From Hemibagrus wyckioides (lineage: Eukaryota; Chordata; Actinopteri; Siluriformes; Bagridae), in contig NC_080734.1 in NCBI RefSeq assembly GCF_019097595.1, forward strand, positions 15,786,892 through 15,850,891: a stretch of DNA of 64,000 nt, read 5' to 3'. The notes beneath the pieces are model-generated. The model did not search any database, was not told the origin of the DNA, and saw nothing but the letters and a program-made list of their open reading frames with translations. Made by a program: the position numbers and the translations under genes. Numbering within the stretch: the first letter of the stretch is position 1; every line of letters begins with the position of its first letter. Positions 27,588 through 38,551 of this stretch are shown here, in pieces.

Positions 27588-30500
27588 GCACAGAGCACAT
27601 GGCGCATGCCAGAGCAGTACCTTGTGGTGTTGCAGGAGGGAACACGTGACAGTCACGTGCAGCGGACAGTGCACACTCTGCGTTCTCAAGCTGCCAGGAG
27701 CGGACACACTGTCCACATCATGCACACTTATTCCGGAGCCTTCTGCGGATTTCTGATTAAAATGAGCAGTGAAGTCTTGTCTCTGGTAAATTCATTCATT
27801 CATTGTCTATACTTGCTTTATTCCTAATTAGGGTCACAGGGATCTGCTTGAGCTTATCCCAGCACATACTGGGCGGGAGGCAGGGGTACACCCCAGACAG
27901 GTTGCCAGTCCATCACAGGGCCACATACAAACAGACAACCACAAACACACACACTCACTCCTATGGGCAATTTAGAATTACCAATCAACCTAATGTACAT
28001 GTTTTTGGGCTGTGGGAGGAAACTGGAGTACCCGGAGTAAAGCACGGGGAGAACATGCAAACTCCACAAAGAAAGGCCCCTGTCTGTTCGAACCCAGGAC
28101 CTTCTTGCTGTGAGGCAACAGTGCTAACCCCCTATGGTAAATTAGCCAGCCTTATTGTTGTTGGTTTGATTGTCTTTCTGTTCTGTAGCAGCTAGTGTTG
28201 TCCCTATCAAGGTAAAAAAATAAAATAAAGGTTTATCAGAATATTTGACGGTAAACCCATCAACTCTTGGGATGTGGCAGCTTAGTGGTTAAAGGGGTTG
28301 GACTACTGAACGAAAGATTGTGTGTTCTAGTCATTCCAGAGCCACCAAGCTGCCACTGTTGGCCCCCTGAGCAAGGCCCTTAACCCTTAATTGCTCAGTT
28401 GTATAAAATGAAATAAAATGTAAGTCGCTCTGGATAAGGGTGTCTGCAAAATACCAGACATGTAAATGTATAATATTGTTGGATAAAGGTAAGTATGCAG
28501 TGACTAAGCAGGAACAAATCTTAGTTAGTAATAAATGAACCATTAATGAATACTGGGTAATTACACAGTAAGTAATAAGGAAGTAATGGTTTTGTAATCA
28601 GATTCTGGTTGATTTGATTGCATGGATCCAGTTCCAAGAGCTAAAACCTTCCCATTTGACCATAAATAATTTCTGAAAGCAATAATAATGAACAGCATAA
28701 TATTATTTGTTTCCATACATTATAATTTACATTATAGATCTCAACTTGTGAGTCTGGCATCATAAATGCACTGAATTGTTTAAAGCTGCTGTGTGCTTCT
28801 GTTGTATTCCTTAAGACCACAAAAATATATACTTTTAGTTATGGGCACACAATACAAAGATAAATGAAGTTGTAATAATAGATTCTTTTGTATTGTCAAT
28901 AATTTTTTACTATTCTGTAATATTTTTTTATTTCATAAATGACTTCATTGTTATTTATTGTAAGTAATTTCCCAGGATATGATAATAATGGGAAATACTG
29001 ACTTTTGGGTGTTGACATTGGCCCTGAAATTGTACAAGTGCATCCAAATAAACACATCTGACATTATGTGAATGATATTTGATTAGATAAGTGAAAGTGA
29101 ATTAAGAGACTGTGTGTGTGTGTGTGTGTGTGGTGGTGGGGTTAATAAGTGAGAATACAGTACATGTGCTTCACAAAATCTGTTCAGTGTGAAAAGTATA
29201 ATGTGTATATTTTGCATGTGACTTACCTGTTGAAGTCTGAATTGCATAAAAAATATGTAATGGTTATAGAACGGTATATCTTCTCTGAAAAGTAAAGAAA
29301 AACACAATTGTACAATCCCAATATCTATGTGATGATATGTAAATATGATTCCTTCGCACTATTACCAATCTGAGTTCCAGTGAGCGTCAGAGTACATCAC
29401 ACAGCCCGCTTGCCCGTCTCTTCACATTTCACTCTGTGTGCTGCTCACAGGCTCTCAAGCTGCCCCATGTTGCGTACATTGAAGAGGATTCGTCCATTTT
29501 TGCCCAGGGCATTCCATGGAATTTGGAGCGCATCATCCAGGCCAAGCATGAGACTGGAAAATACACTCCACCCAGTGAGTGCACTTTCATATGACACTTG
29601 CACAGACACATGTTGGCTTTATTTCATGCATATATTTGAGTGAAAGATTGTTAAAATTCTGAATGGAAATGAGAATGAGAATGTGTGTATGTAAATGAGA
29701 ATCCCATGTGTATACCATGTAGATGATGGTGCACAAGTGACTGTCTTCCTCCTGGACACCAGCGTTCAGGCGAATCATCGTGAAATCGAGGGAAAGGTCA
29801 CGGTGACGGACTTTAACAGCGTTCCTGAGGAGACTGGAGTCCGAGTTCACAGGCAGGTCAGAGACCTAAGGAGCCCTTTCAGTAGACGGATGTAGACAGT
29901 AAACGTTTCATCATCAGTAAAGAATAGTGATCCTGATCCTGTTCCAGAAGCAGCCATGCTAGCACAAGCCAAGCCATGATACTACCACTACCATGCTTCA
30001 CAGATGAGCTTGTTTATTTTGGATCATGAGCAGATCCTTACTTTCTCCACATGTTGGTCTTTCCGTCACTTTGGTAAAGGTTCGTCTTGTTTCCAGACAA
30101 TTTCCAATCTGGTCTTCTGATTCTTCTTACTGCTGATGAGTGGTTTGCATCGTGTGGTATGGCCTTTACATATCTGTTCTTAGAGTTTTCTTAGAGGCTT
30201 ATAATTCACCCCTGTCTTGTGGACGTGATCTCACCCGTTGTTGTTTTTTTGGGTTTTAGTTCATAATGGTTTCTTCAAATTGACATACTGTACTGACTCA
30301 GGTTCATTTTCCCTCTACAAAATGGCTTGCTTCACTCCCATAGACAGCCCTCTGGTCTTTGTGTAGGTTTATCCTGTTTTAACAACAAATTCAGTCCTTA
30401 TAAACCAAGAGGGATCAAAATCAGTAGACATTCAGAAATGTTGAAACAGTCGAATCGAACAGGGCACACCTATGCAATAATAAAACACCTGTCAATCCAC

Positions 30501-33500
30501 ATGTTCCTGTTGAAACCTGCAGGGACAGCTGAGAACATGCATAACACACGCCCTTATCAGGATCAAGCTCATTATCGAATTTTTTTTTTAATGCTATGTG
30601 GTATTAATGACGCTGCATATTAAATATCTGCAGACTCGTACAGGAGAGAAGTACAAAATGAATAAAGTAACATCTGGACATCCATATATTGTTTTTGTAT
30701 CTATGGCAGGCCAGTCAGTGTGACAGTCATGGAACACACATAGCTGGAGTGTTGAGTGGGCGGGACTCTGGCGTGGCACGTGGCGTTAGTGTGAAACTTG
30801 TGCGAGTGCTCAACTGTCAGGGCAGAGGCACTGTGTCTGGAGCACTGAAAGGTAAAGACAAACTAACACTCAAAGTTATCTGTCTTGGTTAATGTCATGG
30901 CAAAAGTGTCATTTAAACATGGCCTCTACTTTATATGCATTTTTTCTTTTACAGGTCTAGAGTACATCCATGCATCTCTGCAGGTCCAGCCCCTCAGTCC
31001 TGTGATCATACTACTACCATTTGTCGGGGGGTTCAGTCGCACTCTCAACACTGCTTGTCGAGAAATGGTACATTCTGGTGCAGTTCTGATAGCTGCTGCA
31101 GGAAATTACCAGGATGATGCCTGCCTGTACTCACCAGCCTCAGAACCAGAGGTATTACACTCATCATACTCATAGAGGGATATACGTTCATGCATTATAT
31201 GAGCAAAAATATGTGCACAGCTGCCCATCACACCCATATGTATTTGCTGATAAGCTCCACTCTTCTGGGAAGGCTTCCCACTAGATGTTGGATTGTGACT
31301 GTGGGGATTTGTGATCATTTAGCTACAAAATCATTAGTAAGATCAGGCTGTGATGGTGGGTGAGCAGGTCTGGGGTCAGTCAGTGTTCCAGTTCATCCCG
31401 AAAGTATTCAGTGAGGTTGAAGTCAGGAAACTAAACAGACAGTAACTTGAGCTTAAGTTAACTCGAGTTGTCTTTATTAGTCACATATACATTACTGCAC
31501 AGTGAAGTTCACCTATCCCATCCTTGGGGGTTGGGGTCAGAGCACAGGGTCAGCCATGATGCAGCTCCCCTGGAGCAGGGTGGGTTGGGGGCCCCACTCA
31601 CGGGCTCAACGGTGGCGGCTGGAACCCCGATCTTCCAATGATCCAGAGCTTTAACCACTTGAGCCATTGGTCTGATTTGGGAAGGCTGGAGCTATGAGGA
31701 AGCTACACTACCGGCTGTGGCCTGGATTTGATGATGATAATATTATCATCCTAACCCTTTGCAGGTGATCACAGTAGGAGCTTCCAATGCTAATGACCAG
31801 CCGCTGAATTCAGGAACAACAGGCACCAACTTGGGCCGCTGCGTGGATCTGTTCGCCCCTGGTGATAATATAATCAGTGCCTCCAGTGATTGCCCCACCT
31901 GCTTCACCACTAAGAGTGGCACTTCACAGGCAGCTGCCCATGTTGCTGGTTAGACACACACACACACACACTTCCATCAGACTGTGATTTTACTACTTGC
32001 TTTCATACGTGTGTGCGTGTGTGTGTGTAATTAGGTATAGCTGCAGTTCTTCTGAATGCTTACCCCAGTTCCAGTCCTGCTGTGGTGCTACAGTTACTCC
32101 GCCACCACTCAGTCCAGCATGTGATAAATCTGAAATCGCTGCCTTCTGAACACCTCCTCTCTACCCCTGACATGGTGGCTGCTCTACCTACATCTACTGC
32201 CACAGGTCAGAGCTCAGGGCTCAGGGTGTAAATGATCTGTCTTACCTTCTTTCTGATCATATGATGGTTGGTCAGATCTGTGTCGGTTTCTATGCAGTTT
32301 CATGTAAAGTCTTGTACCATACATATTAAAATGTATTGAAAGCATGTCTGTGTCTGTTGTTCTAGGTGAGACACTTCTCTGCCGCTCGGTTTGGTCTAAG
32401 AGGTCAAGCTTCGACACAGCAGTGGCTCGCTGTCGGCGTGGTGAGGAGATGTTCAGCTGTTCCAGCTACTCACCAACTGGAGTGCGTGGTGGAGAGACAA
32501 TAGAGGTCACTGAATTCATTATAATAATATAAACAATATAGAATTTCTTCCCTTCAATCTGGTCACTTTTCTGCATCACTCTTCTACATACATGGGCTCA
32601 CAGATGCATGCAATTGGCTCGTGTTGCTATGATGAGAATGTCCCTCCCACCTAAAGAGCTCCTGACCATTAATGACTAGGGCATCAGGGCAATCCCCAGA
32701 CATAAGAAATAATAGTTGTCTATGCTTTTTTTTTTTTTTTTTTTGAAACATCAGGCAGATTTTCTTACCCAAAGTAGATTAGCAGAATATCCGAAATACG
32801 GTATAGCTTTCTAAAGGATTCTAATGTGATACATGGAGTTTTAGCAGCATCAATAATAAATAATAAACAAAAAGCTGTAAAGGAAAACCAAATCAATCAG
32901 TATTGAACACCACAACACAGTGTTTCACAGGGAAAAGTGAAAGCTTTTAAAACATTTTAAAGGAATAGTGTAAGATATTTACAACATTGCATTAAGAAAA
33001 GCAAATACAAACATTTTAAAACTTTATCTATATTTTTTCTTTTTCAATATTAACACATTTATTTAACTGCAAGTAGGAACATTGGTGAAACTGAGTATAG
33101 TACACCTATTACTAGCTATTTAATAATGTTGCATAGAATCCATCCTTATTTGTTGGCTTGATGCTTTCCTAAAGGTTTCAAATTGTACCATTTCTACAAA
33201 AAATGTTGATTTTCTATTCCAAGTCCACTTCGATTCAGTCATGGGAGGTAGATTTGGGTTGCATTTAAGGCATCTGCATTGTGTAACTGCGTCACTGTTT
33301 ATTGCACCATCAGCTACGGGACGGGCAGAAAGTATGTGAGGCCCATCACAGCATTGGAGGCCAGGGCGTGTACGCTGTAGCTCGCTGCTGCATTGGGAGC
33401 AGCGTAAAGTGCCAGGCCACTTCCAGCCTCCATGTGGGCGTTGACGCAGAGTGCCCTAGCCAAGAGTATCAGCTTACAGGTATGAGTTGTAATGTGTGGT

Positions 33501-34918
33501 GGAGATAAGGATTGGGAATTAATTAAATATCACTCGACAGATAGAAAGCTGTTTCTCAGTTAATTTATCAATAACTTGCATTATTATTATTAGCCCGTTT
33601 TTTTTTTTTTCTCCAAATCATGCTACCTACACTCCTAGGTCTGCATTTTTATGCTTTTAATTCATGTGTAGGATGCAGCTCTCACTACATCAGGTCCCAA
33701 GATGTAGCAGAGCTCTCATGGCCTCTTCATAGCAACAGTAAAGCATGTCCTGCTGGAGAAGGCGGGACATCACATGCCTCCTGTTGCCATGCTCCGAATC
33801 TGGAATGCCATCTGATCGAACACCACCAATCTGAATTTACAGAACAGGTGACTATTTAAATGCACTTATGTTGCCAAACCTAAACATATTATAGACCAAG
33901 TTTACCAGTATAGAGTATATGTCTAACCTTAACTGGAAAAGTGAGGGTGCAGGTTTGAATTCCAACCAAGTCGAAGCCACGCTCGAGTCTAATGAAAGCC
34001 AAGATCATCTAAACAGGCTCCTGCTTGAACCCACACCAGACCTTTGTGGATAAGATTTGACACCCTTACTATAAGCCTAGCTTTTATGTGATTTAGATAA
34101 ATATATATTTCAATACAATTCAATTCAATTATTATAGATAAATATTTTCTGTATAAAATGGCAGAGAAAGAAATCTGGACTGACCATTTTACCATCTAAG
34201 GGTGATAGAAATACACAATATGTGTTTGAGGACATCTGACCATCACCCCTAAATGTAGGTCTGTTGACACAACATTGGAAGCCCCCAGATGGCTAAAATA
34301 TCATTATATGCTGTAGCATTCCAATTTTCTTTCAATGCAACTAAGAGGCACAAACTTCTAGCTTGACAATGTTCTATGAAGACGTGGTGTGGAGTGTCCT
34401 GCACTGAGCCCTGACTCAACCCCACTGATCACCTTTGGGATGAACTGGAACACCGAGTGCACCCCAGACCTCATCAGTGTCTGATCTCACTAATGCTCTT
34501 GTAGCTGAATGGTCACTAATCCTCCATCAGCTAGTGGAAATCAAAGTTCTTATAACTGCAGAGAAGAACTGAATCTAGTACTGGATGTTCCACAAAGAAC
34601 AAAGAACAAATGGGTGTGATGGTCAGTTCTCTACAAGTCCTACTGTTCTTGCAGAACTAAATGAAACATCTAAAAAGCTGTTTTAAACTACCTTTTCTGA
34701 CTCATCACCAGGTGGAGGTGTCGTGTGAGGACTCCTGGACGCTTACAGGATGTAATGCAGTGGCTCATGGTTCGGTCACTCATGGGGCATACACACGAGG
34801 AAACACCTGCGTGATCCAGATGTTCGGAGGAGTTAAAGGAGCTGCTGCTATCGCCATCTGCTGCAGATATCGGCCACTTGATCAACAGGAAAACAAATCC
34901 CATGAGCAAAACTCCTAA
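25562..34918 (+). CDS. pcsk9: Proprotein convertase subtilisin/kexin type 9 (12 exons)
   Basis: Exons: 25562-25714, 27594-27785, 29451-29574, 29723-29856, 30710-30851, 30955-31151, 31765-31948, 32035-32205, 32366-32505, 33314-33479, 33672-33847, 34712-34918. All phases agree and give 661 aa (human 692). The secreted convertase binds the LDL receptor and targets it for lysosomal degradation. A short signal peptide (about residues 1-15) precedes the prodomain. Autocleavage is predicted after Gln134 in IFAQ|GIPWN. The subtilisin triad is Asp168, His208 and Ser368, with oxyanion Asn299; the spacings equal human Asp186/His226/Ser386/Asn317. Asp356 and Phe361 match human receptor-contact Asp374 and Phe379, and Arg176 matches Arg194. 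The RVHR site at 200 matches the furin-sensitive Arg218. The C terminus is the Cys-rich three-module domain. Oddities: a six-histidine run at residues 30-35 near where human has an acidic stretch, and no sequon at the human Asn533 position. The gene is tail-to-tail with USP24. Confidence 0.97.
25803..25860. repeat. (TA)n microsatellite in PCSK9 intron 1
   Basis: About 28 TA units starting 90 bases after the exon 1 donor. It is followed by an AAAT-rich stretch (25895-25930). Confidence 0.95.
27080..27245 (+). mobile_element. Decayed Tc1-like fragment in PCSK9 intron 1
   Basis: CACAAAGCAAGCTCCATAAG and CTCCTTTGGAATGAACTGGA match the CAAAGC...GGTCCATAAAG and TTGGGATGA text of the elements at 6164 and 6864. 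A 3' transposase remnant. Confidence 0.5.
27557..27587. repeat. (GT)n tract in the 3' splice region of PCSK9 intron 1
   Basis: About 15 GT units end only a few bases before the acceptor TTGCACAG of exon 2. They occupy the place of the polypyrimidine tract. Confidence 0.9.
27800..28135 (+). repeat. L2-like or SINE-tail interspersed repeat
   Basis: A well-preserved unit in PCSK9 intron 2: CATTCATTCATTG start, then GCTTATCCCAGCACATACTG, CAGTCCATCACAGGGC, TTTGGGCTGTGGGAGGAAAC, GGGGAGAACATGCAAACTCC, and a CCAGGACCTTCTTGCTGTGAG end. This is one of the commonest dispersed repeats of fish genomes. The 130-codon ORF through it is not a gene. Confidence 0.7.
28270..28470 (+). repeat. Second tRNA-headed SINE-like family
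   Basis: The head GTGGCAGCTTAGTGGTTAA is A-box-like. The body has GCCACCAAGCTGCCACTGTT and CAAGGCCCTTAACCC. The tail holds AAGTCGCTCTGGATAAGGG and GTCTGCAAAATACC, the conserved 3' block typical of fish V-type SINEs. A different tail from the family at 22366. Confidence 0.65.
29935..30560 (-). mobile_element. Decayed Tc1-like fragment in PCSK9 intron 4
   Basis: CCATGCTTCACAGATGAG, TTTGGATCATGAGCAGATCC and TTACTGCTGATGAGTGGTTTG are minus-strand blocks of a common fish Tc1-type element. It fills most of the 850-base intron. Confidence 0.55.
31195..31435 (-). mobile_element. Decayed Tc1-like fragment in PCSK9 intron 6
   Basis: ACTCTTCTGGGAAGGCTTCC and TCATCCCGAAAGTATTCAGTG match the minus-strand text of the element family at 6864. 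Directly followed by a SINE copy. Confidence 0.5.
31465..31672 (-). repeat. SINE-like repeat, copy 4, in PCSK9 intron 6
   Basis: Tail text TTATTAGTCACATATACATT and CACAGTGAAGTTC at the left; degraded tRNA-like head at the right (TTAACCACTTGAGCCA near 31650-31665). Same family as 14885 and 22366. Confidence 0.65.
34250..34650 (+). mobile_element. Decayed Tc1-like fragment in PCSK9 intron 11
   Basis: CAACCCCACTGATCACCTTTG, GGGATGAACTGGAACACCGAG and GCTGAATGGTCACTAATCC are the PDLNPIEH-region text and downstream text of a fish Tc1-type transposase, with broken frames. Confidence 0.5.
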
Positions 34919-35008
34919 TGAGAGTTTACCGATCAGGTCCAAGTGTTCTGTCCATCATGACATGGTATATTGGACCACGATGCATTTCATTCATCAGCCG
35001 TTCCAGAC

Positions 35009-35100
<92 letters not shown>
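35009..35100. repeat. (TA)n microsatellite in PCSK9 3' UTR
   Basis: TA alternation with two AAAT interruptions, starting 90 bases after the PCSK9 stop codon. Confidence 0.95.
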
Positions 35101-35101
<1 letters not shown>

Positions 35102-35159
35102 TTAAAATAAAATGAATAAATACATTTAGAAAAATCAGTTCCTCAAAGATTCTTCGTAC

Positions 35160-35165
35160 AATAAA
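35160..35165 (+). terminator. Candidate polyadenylation signal of PCSK9
   Basis: AATAAA 240 bases after the stop. Further AATAAA hexamers occur at 35106, 35115 and 35508, so alternative 3' ends are possible. Confidence 0.45.
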
Positions 35166-35589
35166 AGTTCCTTGCTTCCAACAAACACTCTGATATGTAG
35201 GAAGAGTTTAGCCTTTCAAACATTTTGCATAGTCACACAACAGACTTTTAAAGGTTCGAGCAAAATACAGTTCCTAGTCTAGTGGTGGAATATTTTCTGC
35301 TAGTCATTAACCATCCTTAATACTAATACCTAATTTGTCTAAAACTACTGTTAGCACTGCACATACATTTTAATCCTACTTTACTGTTCATGTATGCTGG
35401 TTTCATTTTAATAAATCCTTCTGTATCTCATGATTACTTCTTCTTGCATGCACTGATTGTATTCCACTAGCTCTGTCTGTGTAAATGTGTTTGGACATTT
35501 TTTTTGAATAAATGCTGAGTAAAATCCGGTTACCGAGATGAGTTTACTTACTCTGAGGACACAAATGATAGCTTCGCAAAAAATTATAA

Positions 35590-36068
35590 AATGTTCTGCA
35601 TTCCAGTTTTATTCATTTTTTTTTTTAATATCAAATACTTCCCATAATCAAACTCTGATTTACAAATTAAAATGTGGTTTGCACATGCAGTTTCCAATTC
35701 CGACCATCCACAGAGGCGCAAGTAATAAAACCATTTCTGTGTCTCCAGCTCAGGTCAATCAACAGTATTTAAAAAAAAAGAAAGAAAAAAAAGGCTCAAA
35801 AGAAGGGAACATTATTATATCAAATGGAAATTCAACGACTTTTGGTGTGTCTTCTTTGCTCGAACCTGTACTTTTGTTTTCATTTCTATTTGGCCAGAAA
35901 AAGGAGACGGGGAAGGGGGGGGGTTAAGATCCAGTGTTGAGTGACATTCAAGCATCTGTCCAATCGTGGGGATGATGCAAGCTCATTCTTTGATAGGAGA
36001 CTCCGATAAACAACTGAAAACAAGAATACTGTTGAAAAGTGACAAGCCTGGTCTAATGGGAGACTGAA

Positions 36069-36119
<51 letters not shown>

Positions 36120-36699
36120 TGAATTTCAGCATCAGATTATCAGAAAACAGAAATAAAAAGCAGGGAATTCACCTGACCTACGCGCTTAACTACTAACTGT
36201 AGTCTGTTGATTGTTTAGAAGAAGAGCCAGAGGGTCATATGGCATCGGGAGCATTAACAGCCTCCATTTGTTTCATGGTGATTGTAATCGTTTCCGAAAC
36301 ACATTTACCCAAAGAGATTAATGTCAAGGTTTCACACTTACATTCACAAACATACATGCATAAGCGAAGAAACACGCTAACGATGACGGATGAAACCGGG
36401 ATTAAACGACAGCATTTCTCTTCTGTATTGTTTTTTTTTTTTTTTTTTTGCGCTCCATTGTCATCACTTCAGTTTAGGCTCTACAACAGCACAGCTATTA
36501 ACATGATAGAGTCACACAGCATCCCTTTTCGTTCCGCTCAGAAAACAAATGCCTTTATGTAACGCAGTGCTGAGATTGTTCTGTAAACATTGTATGAATG
36601 TCAATAAAGTGTACTAGACTAAATACAAAATAAGCAGCAACCGTCCCTGACACTTTGCTGAGATCCTGGCTCTGGGTTGGGGCATTATAAGGAGAGGGT

Positions 36700-36735
<36 letters not shown>

Positions 36736-37868
36736 GGGAGAGAAAGAGAGAAAGAGAGAAACAGAGAGAGAGAGAGAGAGAGAGAAAGAGGGAATCAGTC
36801 AGCATAACCAAAGGCCAGGGATCATGACAAGCACCAAATAATCCTTGGCACTCAACTCCTTTTCTTTCTTTTGGCAACAGTGCCATTGGTGGTGGTGGTG
36901 TGTGTATGTGCCACACATGCACATGGTATAAGGCAGACAGACAAACAAATACAGGCAAATAACTATAAAATAGCTCTTGGCAAAGAAAACCCCTGAACAA
37001 GCATCCAAGTTAAAGCTCAAAGCAACAACGTGAGGTTGGCTGTGTGATCGGACTAGCTCACCCGTCTCTCAGTAGGCATTGGGTGTTTGGTGATGTGCGT
37101 GTCTATGTGATTTGGTGAGTCAGATGCAGCAACGGTGCATAGTAGACACGGTTTGTGCGTCTACACACACAAAAGAGCCTAAAGCGGTCCGGGAAGATAG
37201 AGAGAGATAGAGAATGTGTGTGTGTGTCACTTATACTGGCAGTCACATAAACACGAGCAAGCCTGAGACAAATACATGACCAAAGAGGGGAATAAAAACC
37301 CAGCATATAGTGTACGATTGGTGAAATCTCTCCTCCACAATAAGCTGACGTTTGATTCGTTCTGGCACTCTTTCAGAAAGCAAAACCAAAATAAGGAAGA
37401 TTCCCAGACTTTTTTTTCTCCCACACATGATGTCCCAAGGTACACTGTTATCTTGTTTAGGCGGACTGTGTGTGTGTGTGTGTGTGAAAACGTGGGGGGG
37501 GGGGGGAAGCTATATGCAGACAGCTGATCTCCACAAGTTTGGGAAATGTCTGGAAACGTATACATATATTTCATTCATTTCCAAACGTATCGTATCGGTT
37601 ACCAGAGTTGTTGTGAATTCTGTGGAACACGATGCAAATTGATTTCCATCTCCTCCACTTCCCGGTAGTGCCAGAACGAAAAGAAAAGAAAAAAAAAGAA
37701 AGAAAAAAAAAAAAAACACGCAAGAAAGCAAAGGAAAGCAAAGCAGCAAAGAACGTGGCCACTCGATCGCCTGTCAAATGTCACCTTCACAGACCTGACA
37801 AACTGAAGTCATATATAAAGTGCATTAAAAAAAATACCAGCGAGCGAGAGAGAGAGATAGAGAGACAG

Positions 37869-37899
<31 letters not shown>

Positions 37900-38551
37900 A
37901 CAACTGTCATTTAAGTAGCTAAGAGTAGCAAGATCCTCTTAGAGTTGATTACGAGGCACCTCTCAAACAAAACAAACAAAAAAAGTATAGAATTCTTAAA
38001 AATATTATTTTACATATGAAATTACACCTATGGAACACAGCTTTGATTTTTTTCATGAATGCTCTTATTATATTGGCAAATATCCACAAACAGTGTTCTT
38101 TTTCTTTCCTTTTTATGCTTTTTTTTTTTTACGTTTAAAACACCCTTCCTCAGCACCACTAAATCCTGCATGTGTGTGAAAAGTGACACAAAACAAAAAA
38201 CCTCCTCCATGTTCAAACTGAACTCGGGCTTCATGATGGGATCTTCAGTAAACACGATATCCAGTGAGAGTGAGAGTTGCGCTCCGCTCTTAACAACCTC
38301 AGCCTTTGCCTGCCTTGACCAGCTGCTTTCCCCGTTTCGTTCACTTCTCGAGTTGCAGTGAGAACTCTCGATGGCTGGGTTTGTGCCTCTTGTTTTCCTG
38401 ATTATCCGTTTCCTGGGCCCTCCAGGAGGTCAAATGCAGTCTTTCGATTGGCTGCATCGAGCTACAATATCTCTCCATTGGAGGGAATCTTGTTTTTTTT
38501 TTTTTTTTGCTTGTGTACAAAAAGTACCCCTATTGCTGATGATGTAGAGAG
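35590..38551 (-). other. usp24: USP24 3' UTR
   Basis: About 3 kb between the USP24 stop codon and an AATAAA on the minus strand (35608-35613, written TTTATT on plus). No ORF here looks coding. The stretch holds TA (36070-36087) and GA (36088-36117, 36700-36785, 37855-37900) tracts, a poly-T at about 36430 and poly-G at 37494-37506. The length is comparable to the long 3' UTR of human USP24. PCSK9 and USP24 transcripts would end within a few hundred bases of each other or overlap. Confidence 0.55.
35608..35613 (-). terminator. Candidate polyadenylation signal of USP24
   Basis: AATAAA on the minus strand. It is the most distal hexamer noted before the PCSK9 3' end, so the two genes converge here. 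Confidence 0.4.

Noticed and set aside
27803..28195. 130-codon plus-strand ORF after PCSK9 exon 2
   Set aside because: Runs through a common dispersed repeat and ignores the exon 2 donor; PCSK9 phase requires splicing at 27785.
36614..37000. 128-codon Ser/Leu-rich minus ORF in the USP24 3' UTR
   Set aside because: Translation of a GA microsatellite.
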